Shown: positions 1 through 9,030, numbered from the stretch's first letter. The stretch is 64,000 bases of DNA from Frigidibacter sp. SD6-1 (GCF_030143255.1 NZ_JARJNR010000003.1:330744-394743), one strand, 5' to 3'. Made by a program: numbers and translations. The notes: generated by a model from the letters alone, not told the origin.

Positions 1-1
1 T

Positions 2-532
2 CTCGATCTGGGCGCGAACGTCGGGGCATTTACCGAAATCATGGCGCGCAGCGGTGCGCGGGTTCACGCGTTCGAGCCTGATCCCGAGACCTTCGAACGG
101 CTCGGGGAACGCGTTGGCCATCTGCCGAATGTGACCCTGCACCAAAAGGCGGTGGGCGAGCGGAACGGTCGGCTTCAACTCTATCGGGCTGCCGATTTTG
201 CCTCTGACTTTGACAATGCCTCTCAGGCGAGCTCGCTTCACTATCAGGGCGGTCGCATGCGCCCGGTCGACGGGTGCCTTGTCGAGGTCATGGGATTTGC
301 CGAACTCCTGCACGCGTTCGGCAGGCCCGTCGCTGTCATCAAGATGGATGTGGAAGGCGCGGAATGGGAGGTGCTCGAGGCGCTTCTTGCCGGCCGTCTG
401 CCTCTGGACTTCGGCGCACTTTTCGTCGAGACGCACGAAAGGCTCGAGCGCAGGCGCTATCCGCAGGTCGTCGCCATGCGCCGCGCCGCCCGCAAGATGG
501 CCGCGCCCTACATCAATCTCTATTGGCCCTGA
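2..532 (+). CDS. FkbM family methyltransferase (3' part)
   Basis: The gene enters from the left edge, so only the last 176 residues are seen. The first residues, DLGANVGAFTE, form the SAM-binding glycine loop of a class I methyltransferase. An acidic FEPDPETF stretch follows, which in the family contacts the SAM ribose. A KMDVEGAEWEVLEAL segment further on is the FkbM signature. Family members O-methylate sugars or secondary metabolites; the substrate here cannot be told. The stop lies 2 bases before the next start, so the genes are probably cotranscribed toward glyS. Confidence 0.85.
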   Translation, partial: LDLGANVGAFTEIMARSGARVHAFEPDPETFERLGERVGHLPNVTLHQKAVGERNGRLQLYRAADFASDFDNASQASSLHYQGGRMRPVDGCLVEVMGFAELLHAFGRPVAVIKMDVEGAEWEVLEALLAGRLPLDFGALFVETHERLERRRYPQVVAMRRAARKMAAPYINLYWP

Positions 533-534
533 TC

Positions 535-1014
535 ATGAATGGTAAGATCGTTGCAGGTACGATTGTGATAGCCGCCCTTCTGGCCGGTCTGGCCCTCTAT
601 TATACCCAGGAATATGCCTACTTCCGCGCAATCGAACCGGCGTCTGCCGAAGCGCAGATCCGCTTGCAGCCCATTGCGGGGGCGGTTGCCGAACCCATGT
701 TGGTCGCATCCGATTTCGAAGGGGTGGATGCGAACAGTTCACCCCTGCGCTTCCGCGCCTGTTTCGTGACGCCGATGTCGCTCGCCATGCTGACCGAAAG
801 CTATGTGATCTACGAAAGGCCGACTCCCCTCAACGCGCCGTCCTGGTTTCACTGTTTCGACGCGGGCCGGATCGGAACCGACCTTGAGGCGGGCAAGGCC
901 GTCCCCTTCCTGTCGCAAGAAAACATCGCCCCCGGCGTCGACCGGGTGGTGGCCGTCTATCCCGATGGCCGGGCCTATGCCTGGCAGCAACTGAACGAAA
1001 GCGCGGACAAGTAA
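535..1014 (+). CDS. membrane-anchored DUF6446-like protein
   Basis: This 159-residue protein has one N-terminal membrane segment (about residues 5-23, rich in Ile, Ala and Leu) and a soluble, probably periplasmic, domain with two cysteines (in FRACFV and FHCFD). It resembles small proteins called DUF6446 that sit directly before glyS in Rhodobacteraceae; the family name is from memory. The start is the ATG two bases after the upstream stop. Its TAA shares one base with the glyS ATG, so translation of the two is probably coupled. Function is unknown. Confidence 0.7.
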   Translation: MNGKIVAGTIVIAALLAGLALYYTQEYAYFRAIEPASAEAQIRLQPIAGAVAEPMLVASDFEGVDANSSPLRFRACFVTPMSLAMLTESYVIYERPTPLNAPSWFHCFDAGRIGTDLEAGKAVPFLSQENIAPGVDRVVAVYPDGRAYAWQQLNESADK

Positions 1015-3395
1015 TGCCCGACCTGCTGATCGAACTCTTTTCCGAGGAAATTCCCGCCCGCATGCAGGCCCGCGCGCGCGAGGATCTGAGAAAGCTCGTC
1101 ACGGACGGGCTGGTCGCGGCCGGTCTGACCTATGCAGGCGCCGCCGCCTTCTCGACCCCCCGCCGTCTGACCCTGGCGATCGAGGGGCTGACGGCCGAAA
1201 GCGCCCCGGTCCGCGAAGAACGCAAAGGTCCCGCGACGACCGCGCCCGAGGCCGCGATCGAAGGCTTCCTGCGCTCGACGGGGCTGACCCGCGATCAATT
1301 GGAGGTGCGCGACGACAAGAAGGGCCAGGTCTATTTCGCGGTCATGACGAAATCCGGCCGCACCGCCCCCGCGATCGTGGCCGAGGTTCTGGAAGCCACG
1401 ATCCGCACTTTCCCCTGGCCGAAGTCGATGCGCTGGGGGGCTGGACAACTGCGCTGGGTCAGGCCCCTTCATTCGATCCTCTGCATCCTGACGACCGAGG
1501 CGGGCGCCGAAGTCGTACCGCTCGATGTCGACGGCATCCGCGCGGGCAACGTGACCCGCGGCCATCGCTTCCTGTCGAAGGGCGACATCGCCGTCAGCTC
1601 CTTCGACGACTATGTGCAAAAGCTGAAGCGCGCCCATGTGGTCCTGGACAGTGCCGAGCGCGAGGCCCATATCTGGGCCGACGCCACCAACATGGCCTTC
1701 GCGGCGGGGCTCGAGGTGGTCGAGGACAAGGGCCTCCTGTCCGAAGTCGCGGGCCTTGTCGAATGGCCGGTGGTACTGATGGGCCGGATCGGCGAGGACT
1801 TCCTCGGCCTGCCGCCCGAGGTGCTTCAGACCAGCATGCGCGAACATCAGAAATTCTTCTCGGTCCGCAATCCGCGCACGGGCCGGATCGAAGGCTTCGT
1901 CACCGTCGCCAATACCGAGACCTCGGACCAGGGTGCCACGATCCTGAAGGGTAACCAGAAAGTGCTGGCCGCGCGCCTCTCGGACGCGAAATTCTTCTGG
2001 GAGAATGACCTCCGGGAAGCCAAGGCGGGCATGGGCAAGTGGCTTGAGGGGCTGACATCCGTCACCTTCCACAACAAGCTCGGGTCCCAGGCCGACCGGA
2101 TCGAGCGGATCGCCGCACTCGCGCGCGAGATCGCACCGCTGGTCGGCGCCGATCCGGCGGCCGCCGAACAGGCGGCGCGGTTGGCCAAGGCCGATCTGCG
2201 CTCGGGGATGGTCGGCGAGTTCCCCGAACTGCAAGGCATCATGGGCCGCTATTATGTTCACGCGGCGCTTTCCGCCAACCCGCCCCGGCCCCCGAGCCGG
2301 GGCCTCGATCTGGCCGAGGGAGGCCCCGGATCAGGTCCGGGGCGCGCGGTGGACGCCATCGCCAACGCCGCCCGCGACCACTACGCGCCCCTTGGCCCGT
2401 CGGACGCTGTGCCCTCCGAACCCGTGTCCGTCGCCGTGGCGCTCGCCGACAAGATCGACACGCTGACCGGGTTCTGGGCGATTGACGAGAAGCCGACCGG
2501 ATCGAAGGACCCGTTCGCGCTGCGCCGGGCGGCGCTGGGGGTGATCCGGTTGGTGCTGGGGAATGGGGTGCGGTTGGAGTTCGCTAAGATACTGCATGAA
2601 AGCCGAGATATCGCCGTTCAGCAAGAATACGAGAAGTCTGTCGAACGTCTCACCGCGCAGTTTGTCTCAGACTACTCAGAGGCAACGCAAACTCTTGCAG
2701 AGCTAATGGCCCTGCAGGTCGGCGAAGTGACGCATATCAATCAAATCTGGAGTGAGATCGAGGAAGCCGAAAACAGGACCCAAGTCTCAGAAAATCAGGC
2801 TCATCAGATTGCGTCTGCTTATGCTGCGAGAGCGATGCAAGTCGGCCTACACGCAACTTGGATACTTCGCGATGACCTCCTCTCCTTCTTCCACGACCGC
2901 CTGAAAGTCTTCCTCAAGGACCAGGGCATCCGCCACGATGTGATCGACGCCTGCCTCGCCATGCCGGGCAATGACGACCTCACCCTTCTGGTCAAGCGCG
3001 CCGAGGCGCTCGCCGCCTTCCTGAAAACCGACGACGGGGAAAACCTGCTGCAGGGCTTCAAGCGCGCGAACAATATCCTGACCCAGGCCGAAGCCAAGGA
3101 TGGCGTCGAATACAGCTACGGCGCCGACGTGAAATTCGCCGAGACCGACGAGGAGCGCACCCTCTTTGCCGCCCTCGACACCGCCGAGGCTGCTATCCAA
3201 CCCGCAATGAAGGCAGAGGATTTCGGGCAGGCCATGTCGGCCATGGCCCGCCTCCGCGCCCCGATCGACGCCTTCTTCACCGCCGTTCAGGTCAATGCCG
3301 ACAACCCGGTCGTCCGCCGCAACCGCCTGAACCTCCTCTCCCGCATCCGCACCATCTGCCTCTCTGTCGCCGACCTGACGAAACTCGAAGGCTGA
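1014..3395 (+). CDS. glyS: glycine--tRNA ligase beta subunit
   Basis: Beta chain of the tetrameric alpha2beta2 glycyl-tRNA synthetase, which charges tRNA-Gly in the cytoplasm. It opens with LLIELFSEEIPARMQ and carries the family blocks MRWGAGQLRWVRPLHS, MREHQKFFSVRN and SKDPFALRRAALGVIR, ending in the tRNA-binding helical region. At 793 residues it is about 100 longer than usual. Two insertions explain this: a palindrome-encoded Pro/Gly-rich stretch around residues 422-444, and a low-GC helical stretch around residues 525-618. Both keep the frame open. glyQ is not in view and is expected upstream. The start ATG overlaps the upstream stop by one base. Confidence 0.96.
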   Translation: MPDLLIELFSEEIPARMQARAREDLRKLVTDGLVAAGLTYAGAAAFSTPRRLTLAIEGLTAESAPVREERKGPATTAPEAAIEGFLRSTGLTRDQLEVRDDKKGQVYFAVMTKSGRTAPAIVAEVLEATIRTFPWPKSMRWGAGQLRWVRPLHSILCILTTEAGAEVVPLDVDGIRAGNVTRGHRFLSKGDIAVSSFDDYVQKLKRAHVVLDSAEREAHIWADATNMAFAAGLEVVEDKGLLSEVAGLVEWPVVLMGRIGEDFLGLPPEVLQTSMREHQKFFSVRNPRTGRIEGFVTVANTETSDQGATILKGNQKVLAARLSDAKFFWENDLREAKAGMGKWLEGLTSVTFHNKLGSQADRIERIAALAREIAPLVGADPAAAEQAARLAKADLRSGMVGEFPELQGIMGRYYVHAALSANPPRPPSRGLDLAEGGPGSGPGRAVDAIANAARDHYAPLGPSDAVPSEPVSVAVALADKIDTLTGFWAIDEKPTGSKDPFALRRAALGVIRLVLGNGVRLEFAKILHESRDIAVQQEYEKSVERLTAQFVSDYSEATQTLAELMALQVGEVTHINQIWSEIEEAENRTQVSENQAHQIASAYAARAMQVGLHATWILRDDLLSFFHDRLKVFLKDQGIRHDVIDACLAMPGNDDLTLLVKRAEALAAFLKTDDGENLLQGFKRANNILTQAEAKDGVEYSYGADVKFAETDEERTLFAALDTAEAAIQPAMKAEDFGQAMSAMARLRAPIDAFFTAVQVNADNPVVRRNRLNLLSRIRTICLSVADLTKLEG
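2276..2345 (+). repeat. REP-like palindrome inserted in frame in glyS
   Basis: Nested inverted repeats: GGGGCCTC pairs with GAGGCCCC, followed by a near-perfect hairpin GCCCCGGA-tcagg-TCCGGGGC at 2323-2343. The last motif is like a REP element often seen between genes in alphaproteobacteria. Here it is translated as part of GlyS, giving a low-complexity Pro, Arg and Gly stretch with no counterpart in ordinary GlyS. Confidence 0.6.
2585..2870 (+). other. low-GC in-frame insertion within glyS
   Basis: Base composition falls to near 50% GC over about 285 bases while the surroundings stay well above 60%. The frame stays open and encodes about 95 mostly helical residues (rich in Gln, Glu and Ala) between the conserved blocks VIRLVLGNGVRLEF and DLLSFFHDRLKV, where the E. 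coli protein has roughly 25. Similar sequences lie at both edges: TTGGAGTTCGC at 2574 and TTGGATACTTCGC at 2858. Confidence 0.6.
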
Positions 3396-3410
3396 TCAGC
3401 CCCTCTTTCG

Positions 3411-3484
3411 TTTCCAAATATCCCGGGAGGGTCCGGGAGGGCAGAGCCCTCCCGGCGGGTCGGCCCGCCGAAGGCGGGACGAAA
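3411..3484 (+). repeat. dispersed two-hairpin element, copy 1
   Basis: It follows the glyS stop. It begins with an AAATA run, then has stem I (CCGGGAGGG / CCCTCCCGG, 3433-3455), a CGGGTCGG linker and stem II (CCCGCC-gaa-GGCGGG, 3464-3478), and ends in ACGAAA. The same layout recurs at 27893-27957 with compensating base changes in both stems, and stem I alone recurs at 50945-50995. It may serve as the glyS terminator. Confidence 0.75.
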
Positions 3485-3561
3485 CTTCGCGCCATCCCCC
3501 GAATCTTCACCTTGCCCCGAATCAGAACCGGCGTATTCTGCGCGCGAAAGGAATCGCTGCA

Positions 3562-6096
3562 GTGCAGAAACTTCAGGACCTCGCCGGGCAGACCGAGATC
3601 ACCCCGTCCTCGGGGATCGAGACGGTGCGCCATGGCTGGCGGGCGAAATGCCTGCAGCGGCTGATCCGGATGGAGCTGCCGGTGCCGAAGACCGTGGCCC
3701 TGCCGGTCGAGGCGGTGCGCGCCATCGCCGCGGGCACGCCGCCCGACACCAGAAAGCTTGCGGGCCATTTCGGACCCACGCCCCTGATGGCGGTGCGCTC
3801 GAGCCCCGCGAACCCCGACTGGGGCGGGCCGAACACCGTGCTGAATGTCGGCATGAACGGCGAGCGCCATGCCGAGCTGGCGGCAAGCCACGGCGCTGCC
3901 CATGCCGACGCGGTCTACCTGGCCTTCGTTCAAAGCTATGCGATCAATGTCGCGCGTCTCGATCCCGACATGTTCTCGGACGAACCCTCGCCCACCGCGC
4001 TCGCCGCAGCACTCGCCGCCTATGAGGCGGAGATGGACGAGGAATTTCCCCAGTCCGCCGCCCAGCAATTGTCTGAGGTGCTCCGCTCCATGGCCCGCGC
4101 CTGGGAAGGCACGACTGCGCGGCTTCTGCGCCAGGCCAAGGGCGCGCCCGCCGATGCGGCGCTTGGTCTTCTGGTGCAGGAAATGGTGCAGATGGTCGGC
4201 CCGGGCCTTGCGGGTTTCGGCACCATCCAGCTTGTCGATGCCGTGACCGGCGCGCCGCAGGTCACCGGCCGCTTCAGGGGCCAGAAGCCTGCCGACCGCA
4301 AGGCGGAGGAGACGCTCTACCTCGTCCGCGACAAGCGGGGCGCCTCGCTCGAAGAGACCAGGCCCGAAATCTTCGCCGACCTCCAGCGCCAGTGCGCCGC
4401 CGCACGGGCGAAGCTGCGCGAGGAAATGCAGATCGAATTCGCGCTGGAGAACGGCGCCTTGAAGATCATCGATGCGGTCAAGGTCGCCCGTTCCTCCCGC
4501 GCCGCTGTCAGGATCGCCGTGGGCCTCGCTCGCGACGGGATCATCAGCCGCGAGGAGGCGCTTCTGCGCGTCCAGCCGCGCGCCTTGTCGGAACTCCTCC
4601 ATTATCAGGTCGATCCCAGGGTCGAACGCGACCGGCTGGCGCGCGGCATTGCGGCAAGCCCCGGCGCCGCCTCGGGCCGCATCGTCTTCACCGCCGCCGA
4701 TGCCCAGACGGCGGCCTCGCAGGGCGAGGCCTGCATCCTCGTGCGCCGCGAAACCGCGCCGGAAGACATCCGCGGCATGCATGCGGCCGTCGCCGTCCTG
4801 ACCGAACGCGGCGGGATCACCAGCCATGCCGCCGTCATCGCGCGCGGCCTCGGGTTGCCCTGCATCGTGGGCGCCTCGGACCTGAAGCTGAACCTGCGCG
4901 ACAAGACCATCGTCACACCGGACGGGCGCACGCTCCGCGAAGGCGACAAGATCACCGTCGATGGCACCTCGGGCGAGGTGCTGGCGGGCGAGGCGGCGAT
5001 GCTGGAACCGGCGCTGGATGAATATTTCACCACGCTTCTGCACTGGGCCGACAATGTCCGCGACATCGGCGTGCGCGCCAATGCCGACACGCCCGACGAT
5101 GCCCGCACCGCGCGTATGTTCGAGGCCGAGGGGATCGGCCTCTGCCGGACCGAGCATATGTTCTTCGACGAAGACCGTCTGACGGTGATGCGCGAGATGA
5201 TCTTTGCCGACACGGCGAAGGACCGTAAGGTCGCGCTCGACCGGCTGTTGCCGATGCAGCGTGCCGATTTCATCGCGCTTTTCGACATCATGGCGGGGCT
5301 GCCGGTTTGCATCCGCCTGTTCGACCCGCCCTTGCACGAATTTCTGCCGCAGGATCGCGAGGGGATGCGCGAATTGGCCGAGGCGCTCGACAAGCCCCTG
5401 TCGGACGTGACCCGCCGGGTCGAGGCGCTGTCGGAATTCAACCCGATGCTGGGGATGCGCGGCGTGCGCCTTGGCGTGACAGTGCCCGAGATCTACGAAA
5501 TGCAGGCCCGCGCTATCTTCGAGGCGACGGTCGAGGCCCGCCGCCGGGGCGCCGAGGTGGTGCCGGAGGTGATGATCCCCTTGGTTTCCGCCATGCGCGA
5601 GGTCGAGCTGGTGAAGAACCGGATCGACGCGGTGGCGGCGGCGGTCCGGAACGAGCTGAAGTGCGATTTCGATTTCAAGCTCGGGGTCATGGTGGAAACC
5701 CCGCGCGCCGCCTTGCGCGCGGGCGACATCGCCGAACATGCCGCCTTCCTGTCCTTCGGCACGAACGACCTGACCCAGATGACTTATGGCCTGTCGCGCG
5801 ACGATGCCGGCCGGTTCATGTCCACCTACGTCAACCAGGGCGTGTTCGCCGAGGACCCGTTCCATGTGCTCGATGCCGACGGGGTGGGCGAGCTTCTTCT
5901 CATCGGGTGCGAGCGGGCGCGCGGCGCCCGTGCCGACCTGACGCTCTCGGTTTGCGGCGAACATGGCGGCAATCCGGAATCGATCGCCTTCTGCCGCAAG
6001 GCCGGGGTTGACTATGTCTCCTGCTCGCCCTTCCGGGTTCCGGTCGCCCGTCTGGCCGCAGCACATCTTGCGTTGACCGAGCCAAAATCTCTCTAG
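3562..6096 (+). CDS. PPDK-like PEP-utilising protein
   Basis: This 844-residue protein aligns along its length with pyruvate, phosphate dikinase, which interconverts ATP, Pi and pyruvate with AMP, PPi and PEP. The swivelling phosphohistidine domain is intact (GGITSHAAVIARG, about residue 415). So is the C-terminal PEP/pyruvate barrel: IRLFDPPLHEF, GMRGVRLG, VETPRAAL, GTNDLTQMT and catalytic Cys in CGEHGGNP. The N-terminal ATP-grasp part is degenerate: the family QTR motif reads DAV, and the glycine-rich GTGVAFTRNP and QGEDVV loops are not recognisable. The GTG start follows an AAAGGA ribosome site. It may be a PEP-binding paralogue rather than a working dikinase. Confidence 0.8.
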   Translation: MQKLQDLAGQTEITPSSGIETVRHGWRAKCLQRLIRMELPVPKTVALPVEAVRAIAAGTPPDTRKLAGHFGPTPLMAVRSSPANPDWGGPNTVLNVGMNGERHAELAASHGAAHADAVYLAFVQSYAINVARLDPDMFSDEPSPTALAAALAAYEAEMDEEFPQSAAQQLSEVLRSMARAWEGTTARLLRQAKGAPADAALGLLVQEMVQMVGPGLAGFGTIQLVDAVTGAPQVTGRFRGQKPADRKAEETLYLVRDKRGASLEETRPEIFADLQRQCAAARAKLREEMQIEFALENGALKIIDAVKVARSSRAAVRIAVGLARDGIISREEALLRVQPRALSELLHYQVDPRVERDRLARGIAASPGAASGRIVFTAADAQTAASQGEACILVRRETAPEDIRGMHAAVAVLTERGGITSHAAVIARGLGLPCIVGASDLKLNLRDKTIVTPDGRTLREGDKITVDGTSGEVLAGEAAMLEPALDEYFTTLLHWADNVRDIGVRANADTPDDARTARMFEAEGIGLCRTEHMFFDEDRLTVMREMIFADTAKDRKVALDRLLPMQRADFIALFDIMAGLPVCIRLFDPPLHEFLPQDREGMRELAEALDKPLSDVTRRVEALSEFNPMLGMRGVRLGVTVPEIYEMQARAIFEATVEARRRGAEVVPEVMIPLVSAMREVELVKNRIDAVAAAVRNELKCDFDFKLGVMVETPRAALRAGDIAEHAAFLSFGTNDLTQMTYGLSRDDAGRFMSTYVNQGVFAEDPFHVLDADGVGELLLIGCERARGARADLTLSVCGEHGGNPESIAFCRKAGVDYVSCSPFRVPVARLAAAHLALTEPKSL

Positions 6097-6303
6097 ATTT
6101 CGCTTTTCAGTTGCGAAATTTGCACTTAATTATCGGCACATAACCCACCCAAATGGGCCTGACTGATTCGCTCTGATCGGCAAAAATCCGCTCAGAAAGC
6201 CTGCGTTTGTCCTTGATGCTGGACGCGCCGGGCGCTGCCCCCTATGCCCTCGCCTGTCATTGCCTGGGGGCTGTGGCTCGTCGAAACAATTCGGGACTTC
6301 CAA

Positions 6304-6999
6304 ATGTCATCGCTGAAGTGCTGGACCAGAAGCATGGTCATGCTTCTTGCCCTTGCTCCTGCTGCGCATGCCGAAATGACGGTGAGCCAGTCGAACGATC
6401 CGGCTGCGCCGCTGAGCATCAATCTCGCGGGCCTTTTCGCGCAGGAAAATGCTGCGCTCGGGCAAGTGGATGAAGGCCGGTTTTCCGAGATTATCGCGCC
6501 GCCGGTCGTGACCAAGACGACCAAGGCCAAGAAGGCCGATCCGGTCGCCCTGACCTATGATGCGGCCTGGGTCGAGGCGCTGCCCGCGGCGCCCGAGACG
6601 GCCGAACTGGATTGTCTCGCGCGCGCCGTCTATTTCGAGGCGCGCGGCGAATCGATCAAGGGTCAGGCGGCGGTTGCCGAAGTGGTGCTGAACCGCACCG
6701 ACAGCCCCTATTTCCCGCGCTCGGTCTGCGGCGTGGTCAATCAGGCGGGTGGCGGCGGTTGCCAGTTCTCGTTCGTCTGCGATGGCCGCGCGGATGTGAT
6801 CGGCGATCGCCAGGCCTGGTATGTCGCGGAAAAGATCGCCGCCGCCTATATCGGTGGCACGCCGCGCGACCTGACCGATGGTGCGACCTACTTCCATACC
6901 CCTGCGGTGAAGCCCTCCTGGGCGAACCGCTTTCCGATGACCGTCCGGATCGGGGCGCATTTCTTCTATCGTCGACCGATCGTCACCGCTTCCAACTGA
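6304..6999 (+). CDS. secreted cell wall hydrolase, SleB-like
   Basis: The 231-residue product begins with a signal peptide (MSSLKCWTRS then a hydrophobic core, cleavage near AAHA-E). After a low-complexity linker, the C-terminal Hydrolase_2 domain (about residues 98-225) starts with LARAVYFEARGESIKGQA, the SleB/CwlJ signature with its catalytic Glu, and has two cysteines in the core. Such enzymes cleave peptidoglycan glycan strands in the periplasm. I chose the ATG at 6304 because it gives the best signal peptide; an in-frame ATG at 6244 is possible. The 207 bases upstream are fairly AT-rich and probably hold its promoter. Confidence 0.85.
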   Translation: MSSLKCWTRSMVMLLALAPAAHAEMTVSQSNDPAAPLSINLAGLFAQENAALGQVDEGRFSEIIAPPVVTKTTKAKKADPVALTYDAAWVEALPAAPETAELDCLARAVYFEARGESIKGQAAVAEVVLNRTDSPYFPRSVCGVVNQAGGGGCQFSFVCDGRADVIGDRQAWYVAEKIAAAYIGGTPRDLTDGATYFHTPAVKPSWANRFPMTVRIGAHFFYRRPIVTASN

Positions 7000-7070
7000 T
7001 TGTTGCCAATTTGGTGACTTTAATCCATGCACGCGATCCGCGATCATCATTGACGAGATGCGATCAATAA

Positions 7071-7964
7071 GTGTGCGTGGGGCCCTTGCAGGTGACTGAT
7101 GAAAGCGGTGCGGCCTTCGGGCCGCTGGACGGTTCGGCGGACTTGTCGGCGGATCGCCTGATCCTGCGCGACTATGTGGTCAGCGCAGAGATCGGCGCCT
7201 TCCAGCATGAGCGGGGCCAGGAGCAGCGCCTGCGGTTTTCCATTGTCGTGGAGCTTGCGCCCGTCGGCACTTCGGCCGGGGACGATGTCGACCTGATCCT
7301 GTCGTACGACCGGCTGATCGAGGCGGTGGACACCGAACTCGGTTCCGAAAGGCTCGACCTCCTTGAAACGCTGGCGGAACGGATCGCCGCGCGGGTCCTG
7401 GCCGAGCCGCAGGCCGCGAAAGTCCATCTCAGGATCGAGAAACTTGATCGCGGTCCCTGGATCCTGGGTGTCGAGATTGCGCGGGACCGTGCGTCAGCCC
7501 TGCCCGTGCAACCTGCTCCTGCGCCGCGTCCGGTGGTGGCCTGGCTTGGCGGTTCGGTCGTCAACCTCGGCGCGCGGATGGAGGGGCTTGTCGCCCTCGG
7601 CAAGCCCATCGTGATCGTCCTCGGCCCGCCCGACCTGCCGCGTCCGCGCGCGCACTCGCCCGAGGCGCTGCGCCGGATCGATCTTCTTGCCATCGAACAG
7701 GCGGCCTGGGCGCTCGCCTCGCGCGACGAGCGGCTGTCTGTCGTCGCAACGCGCACCGAGATCGACTGGGCGGTCCGTCAGGGCCGGATCATCGTCTGGG
7801 CGCCTTCGAAGATGGTCAGCGATACAGCTGGGGCGCCGATGGATGTGGGCGACGGCCTGCCGCTGGCCCAATGGCTGGCGCGCGAGCTTGATGCGCTGAA
7901 GATCGTCACTCACGCGCCTGTTGCACCCCCGGCGGAAAGCCGCATTCTGGTCGAACTGCTCTGA
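7071..7964 (+). CDS. folB: dihydroneopterin aldolase with C-terminal extension
   Basis: Residues about 28-140 form a FolB domain (LILRDYVVSAEIGAFQHERG, then a LDLLETLAERIAARV helix and LRIEKLDRGP), which converts dihydroneopterin to hydroxymethyl-dihydropterin plus glycolaldehyde. The enzyme is usually about 120 residues. This one has 297, and the extra C-terminal half (VVAWLGGSVVNL to WLARELDALKIV) looks like a reduced amino-acid-kinase fold. The start is uncertain: GTG codons lie at 7071, 7077 and 7092 and no clear ribosome site is seen. folP follows 44 bases later. Confidence 0.8.
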   Translation: MCVGPLQVTDESGAAFGPLDGSADLSADRLILRDYVVSAEIGAFQHERGQEQRLRFSIVVELAPVGTSAGDDVDLILSYDRLIEAVDTELGSERLDLLETLAERIAARVLAEPQAAKVHLRIEKLDRGPWILGVEIARDRASALPVQPAPAPRPVVAWLGGSVVNLGARMEGLVALGKPIVIVLGPPDLPRPRAHSPEALRRIDLLAIEQAAWALASRDERLSVVATRTEIDWAVRQGRIIVWAPSKMVSDTAGAPMDVGDGLPLAQWLARELDALKIVTHAPVAPPAESRILVELL

Positions 7965-8008
7965 CCTTTGGCCCTTGCCAAAGCCGGGGCGAGCGGTGAA
8001 GAAACCGC

Positions 8009-9010
8009 ATGACCCGCTATCGACCGATTGCCCAGACCGACCTTGCACGACCCAAGGATGCCCTGCCGCTTGCCGGTGGCTGGTGCTGGTTCGACCGCGT
8101 CGAAGTGCTGACGCGGGCGGGGTCGGAAGGGCTCATGGCCGTGCGGGAGGTTCCGTCGGACGCCGTTGACCGGCTGTGCGCCGCCCGGGCGCCAGTTGCA
8201 GGCCTGACACTGGATGTGCCGCGATTGATGGGCATCCTCAATGTGACGCCCGACAGTTTCTCCGATGGCGGGCGCTTTGCAGGCGCAGAGGCGGCGCTGG
8301 CGCAGGCGCGTCGCCTTGCAGACCATGTGGACATACTCGACATCGGCGGCGAAAGCACGCGACCTGGCGCGGCTGAGGTCGATGCGGCGGAGGAAAGCTC
8401 GCGCACCGCGCCGCTGATCGCGGCGCTGCGGCAGACGGGCCTTGAAACGCCGATCTCGATCGACACGCGCAAATCGCCCGTGGCACGGGCCGCTGTCGCG
8501 GCTGGCGCATCGATGGTCAACGATGTGGCCGCGCTGACCCACGACCCTGCGCTCGGGCCGCTGGTCGCGGCCCTACGCCTGCCCGTCTGCCTGATGCACG
8601 CGCAGGGCACGCCCGCCACCATGCAGGCCGATCCGCGCTATGACGACGTTCTTCTTGACGTCTATGATTATCTCGAAGAACGGGTTGCGGCGGCCGAGGC
8701 GATGGGCATCGCGCGGGACCGGATCATCGTCGATCCCGGCATCGGCTTCGGCAAGACCGTCGCCCATAATCTGGCGCTGATCCGGGGATTGTCGCTCTTT
8801 CACGGGCTCGGCTGCCCGATCCTCTTGGGCGCGTCCCGCAAGCGCTTTATCGGAGAGGTCGGCGCGGCGCCCGATACCGACCGGCGGGGCCCGGGGACCA
8901 TTGCTGTGACCTTGGCGGGGATCGCACAGGGCGTGCAGATCCACCGCGTCCATGATAGCGCTGAGGCGCGACAGGCGATCCGGCTGTGGATGGCCGCCGT
9001 TCAAGGGTAG
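8009..9010 (+). CDS. folP: dihydropteroate synthase
   Basis: Condenses hydroxymethyl-dihydropterin pyrophosphate with p-aminobenzoate in folate synthesis. The 333-residue protein shows the family signatures MGILNVTPDSFSDGG (about residue 73), DIGGESTRPGA, ISIDTRKSPVA, IIVDPGIGFGKT and LLGASRKRFIGE, which line the pterin and sulfonamide site of the TIM barrel. About 70 N-terminal residues precede the barrel. The preceding gene encodes the previous pathway enzyme and glmM follows 20 bases later, so the three are likely one transcript. Confidence 0.95.
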   Translation: MTRYRPIAQTDLARPKDALPLAGGWCWFDRVEVLTRAGSEGLMAVREVPSDAVDRLCAARAPVAGLTLDVPRLMGILNVTPDSFSDGGRFAGAEAALAQARRLADHVDILDIGGESTRPGAAEVDAAEESSRTAPLIAALRQTGLETPISIDTRKSPVARAAVAAGASMVNDVAALTHDPALGPLVAALRLPVCLMHAQGTPATMQADPRYDDVLLDVYDYLEERVAAAEAMGIARDRIIVDPGIGFGKTVAHNLALIRGLSLFHGLGCPILLGASRKRFIGEVGAAPDTDRRGPGTIAVTLAGIAQGVQIHRVHDSAEARQAIRLWMAAVQG

Positions 9011-9030
9011 AAGGCTGAAGGGCTGAAGCG

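Noticed and set aside
3292..6066. 924-codon open frame antisense to the PPDK-like gene
   Set aside because: It mirrors the GC-rich third-position pattern of the real gene, has His/Arg/Gly-rich low-quality protein and no homology; the plus-strand protein is clearly conserved.
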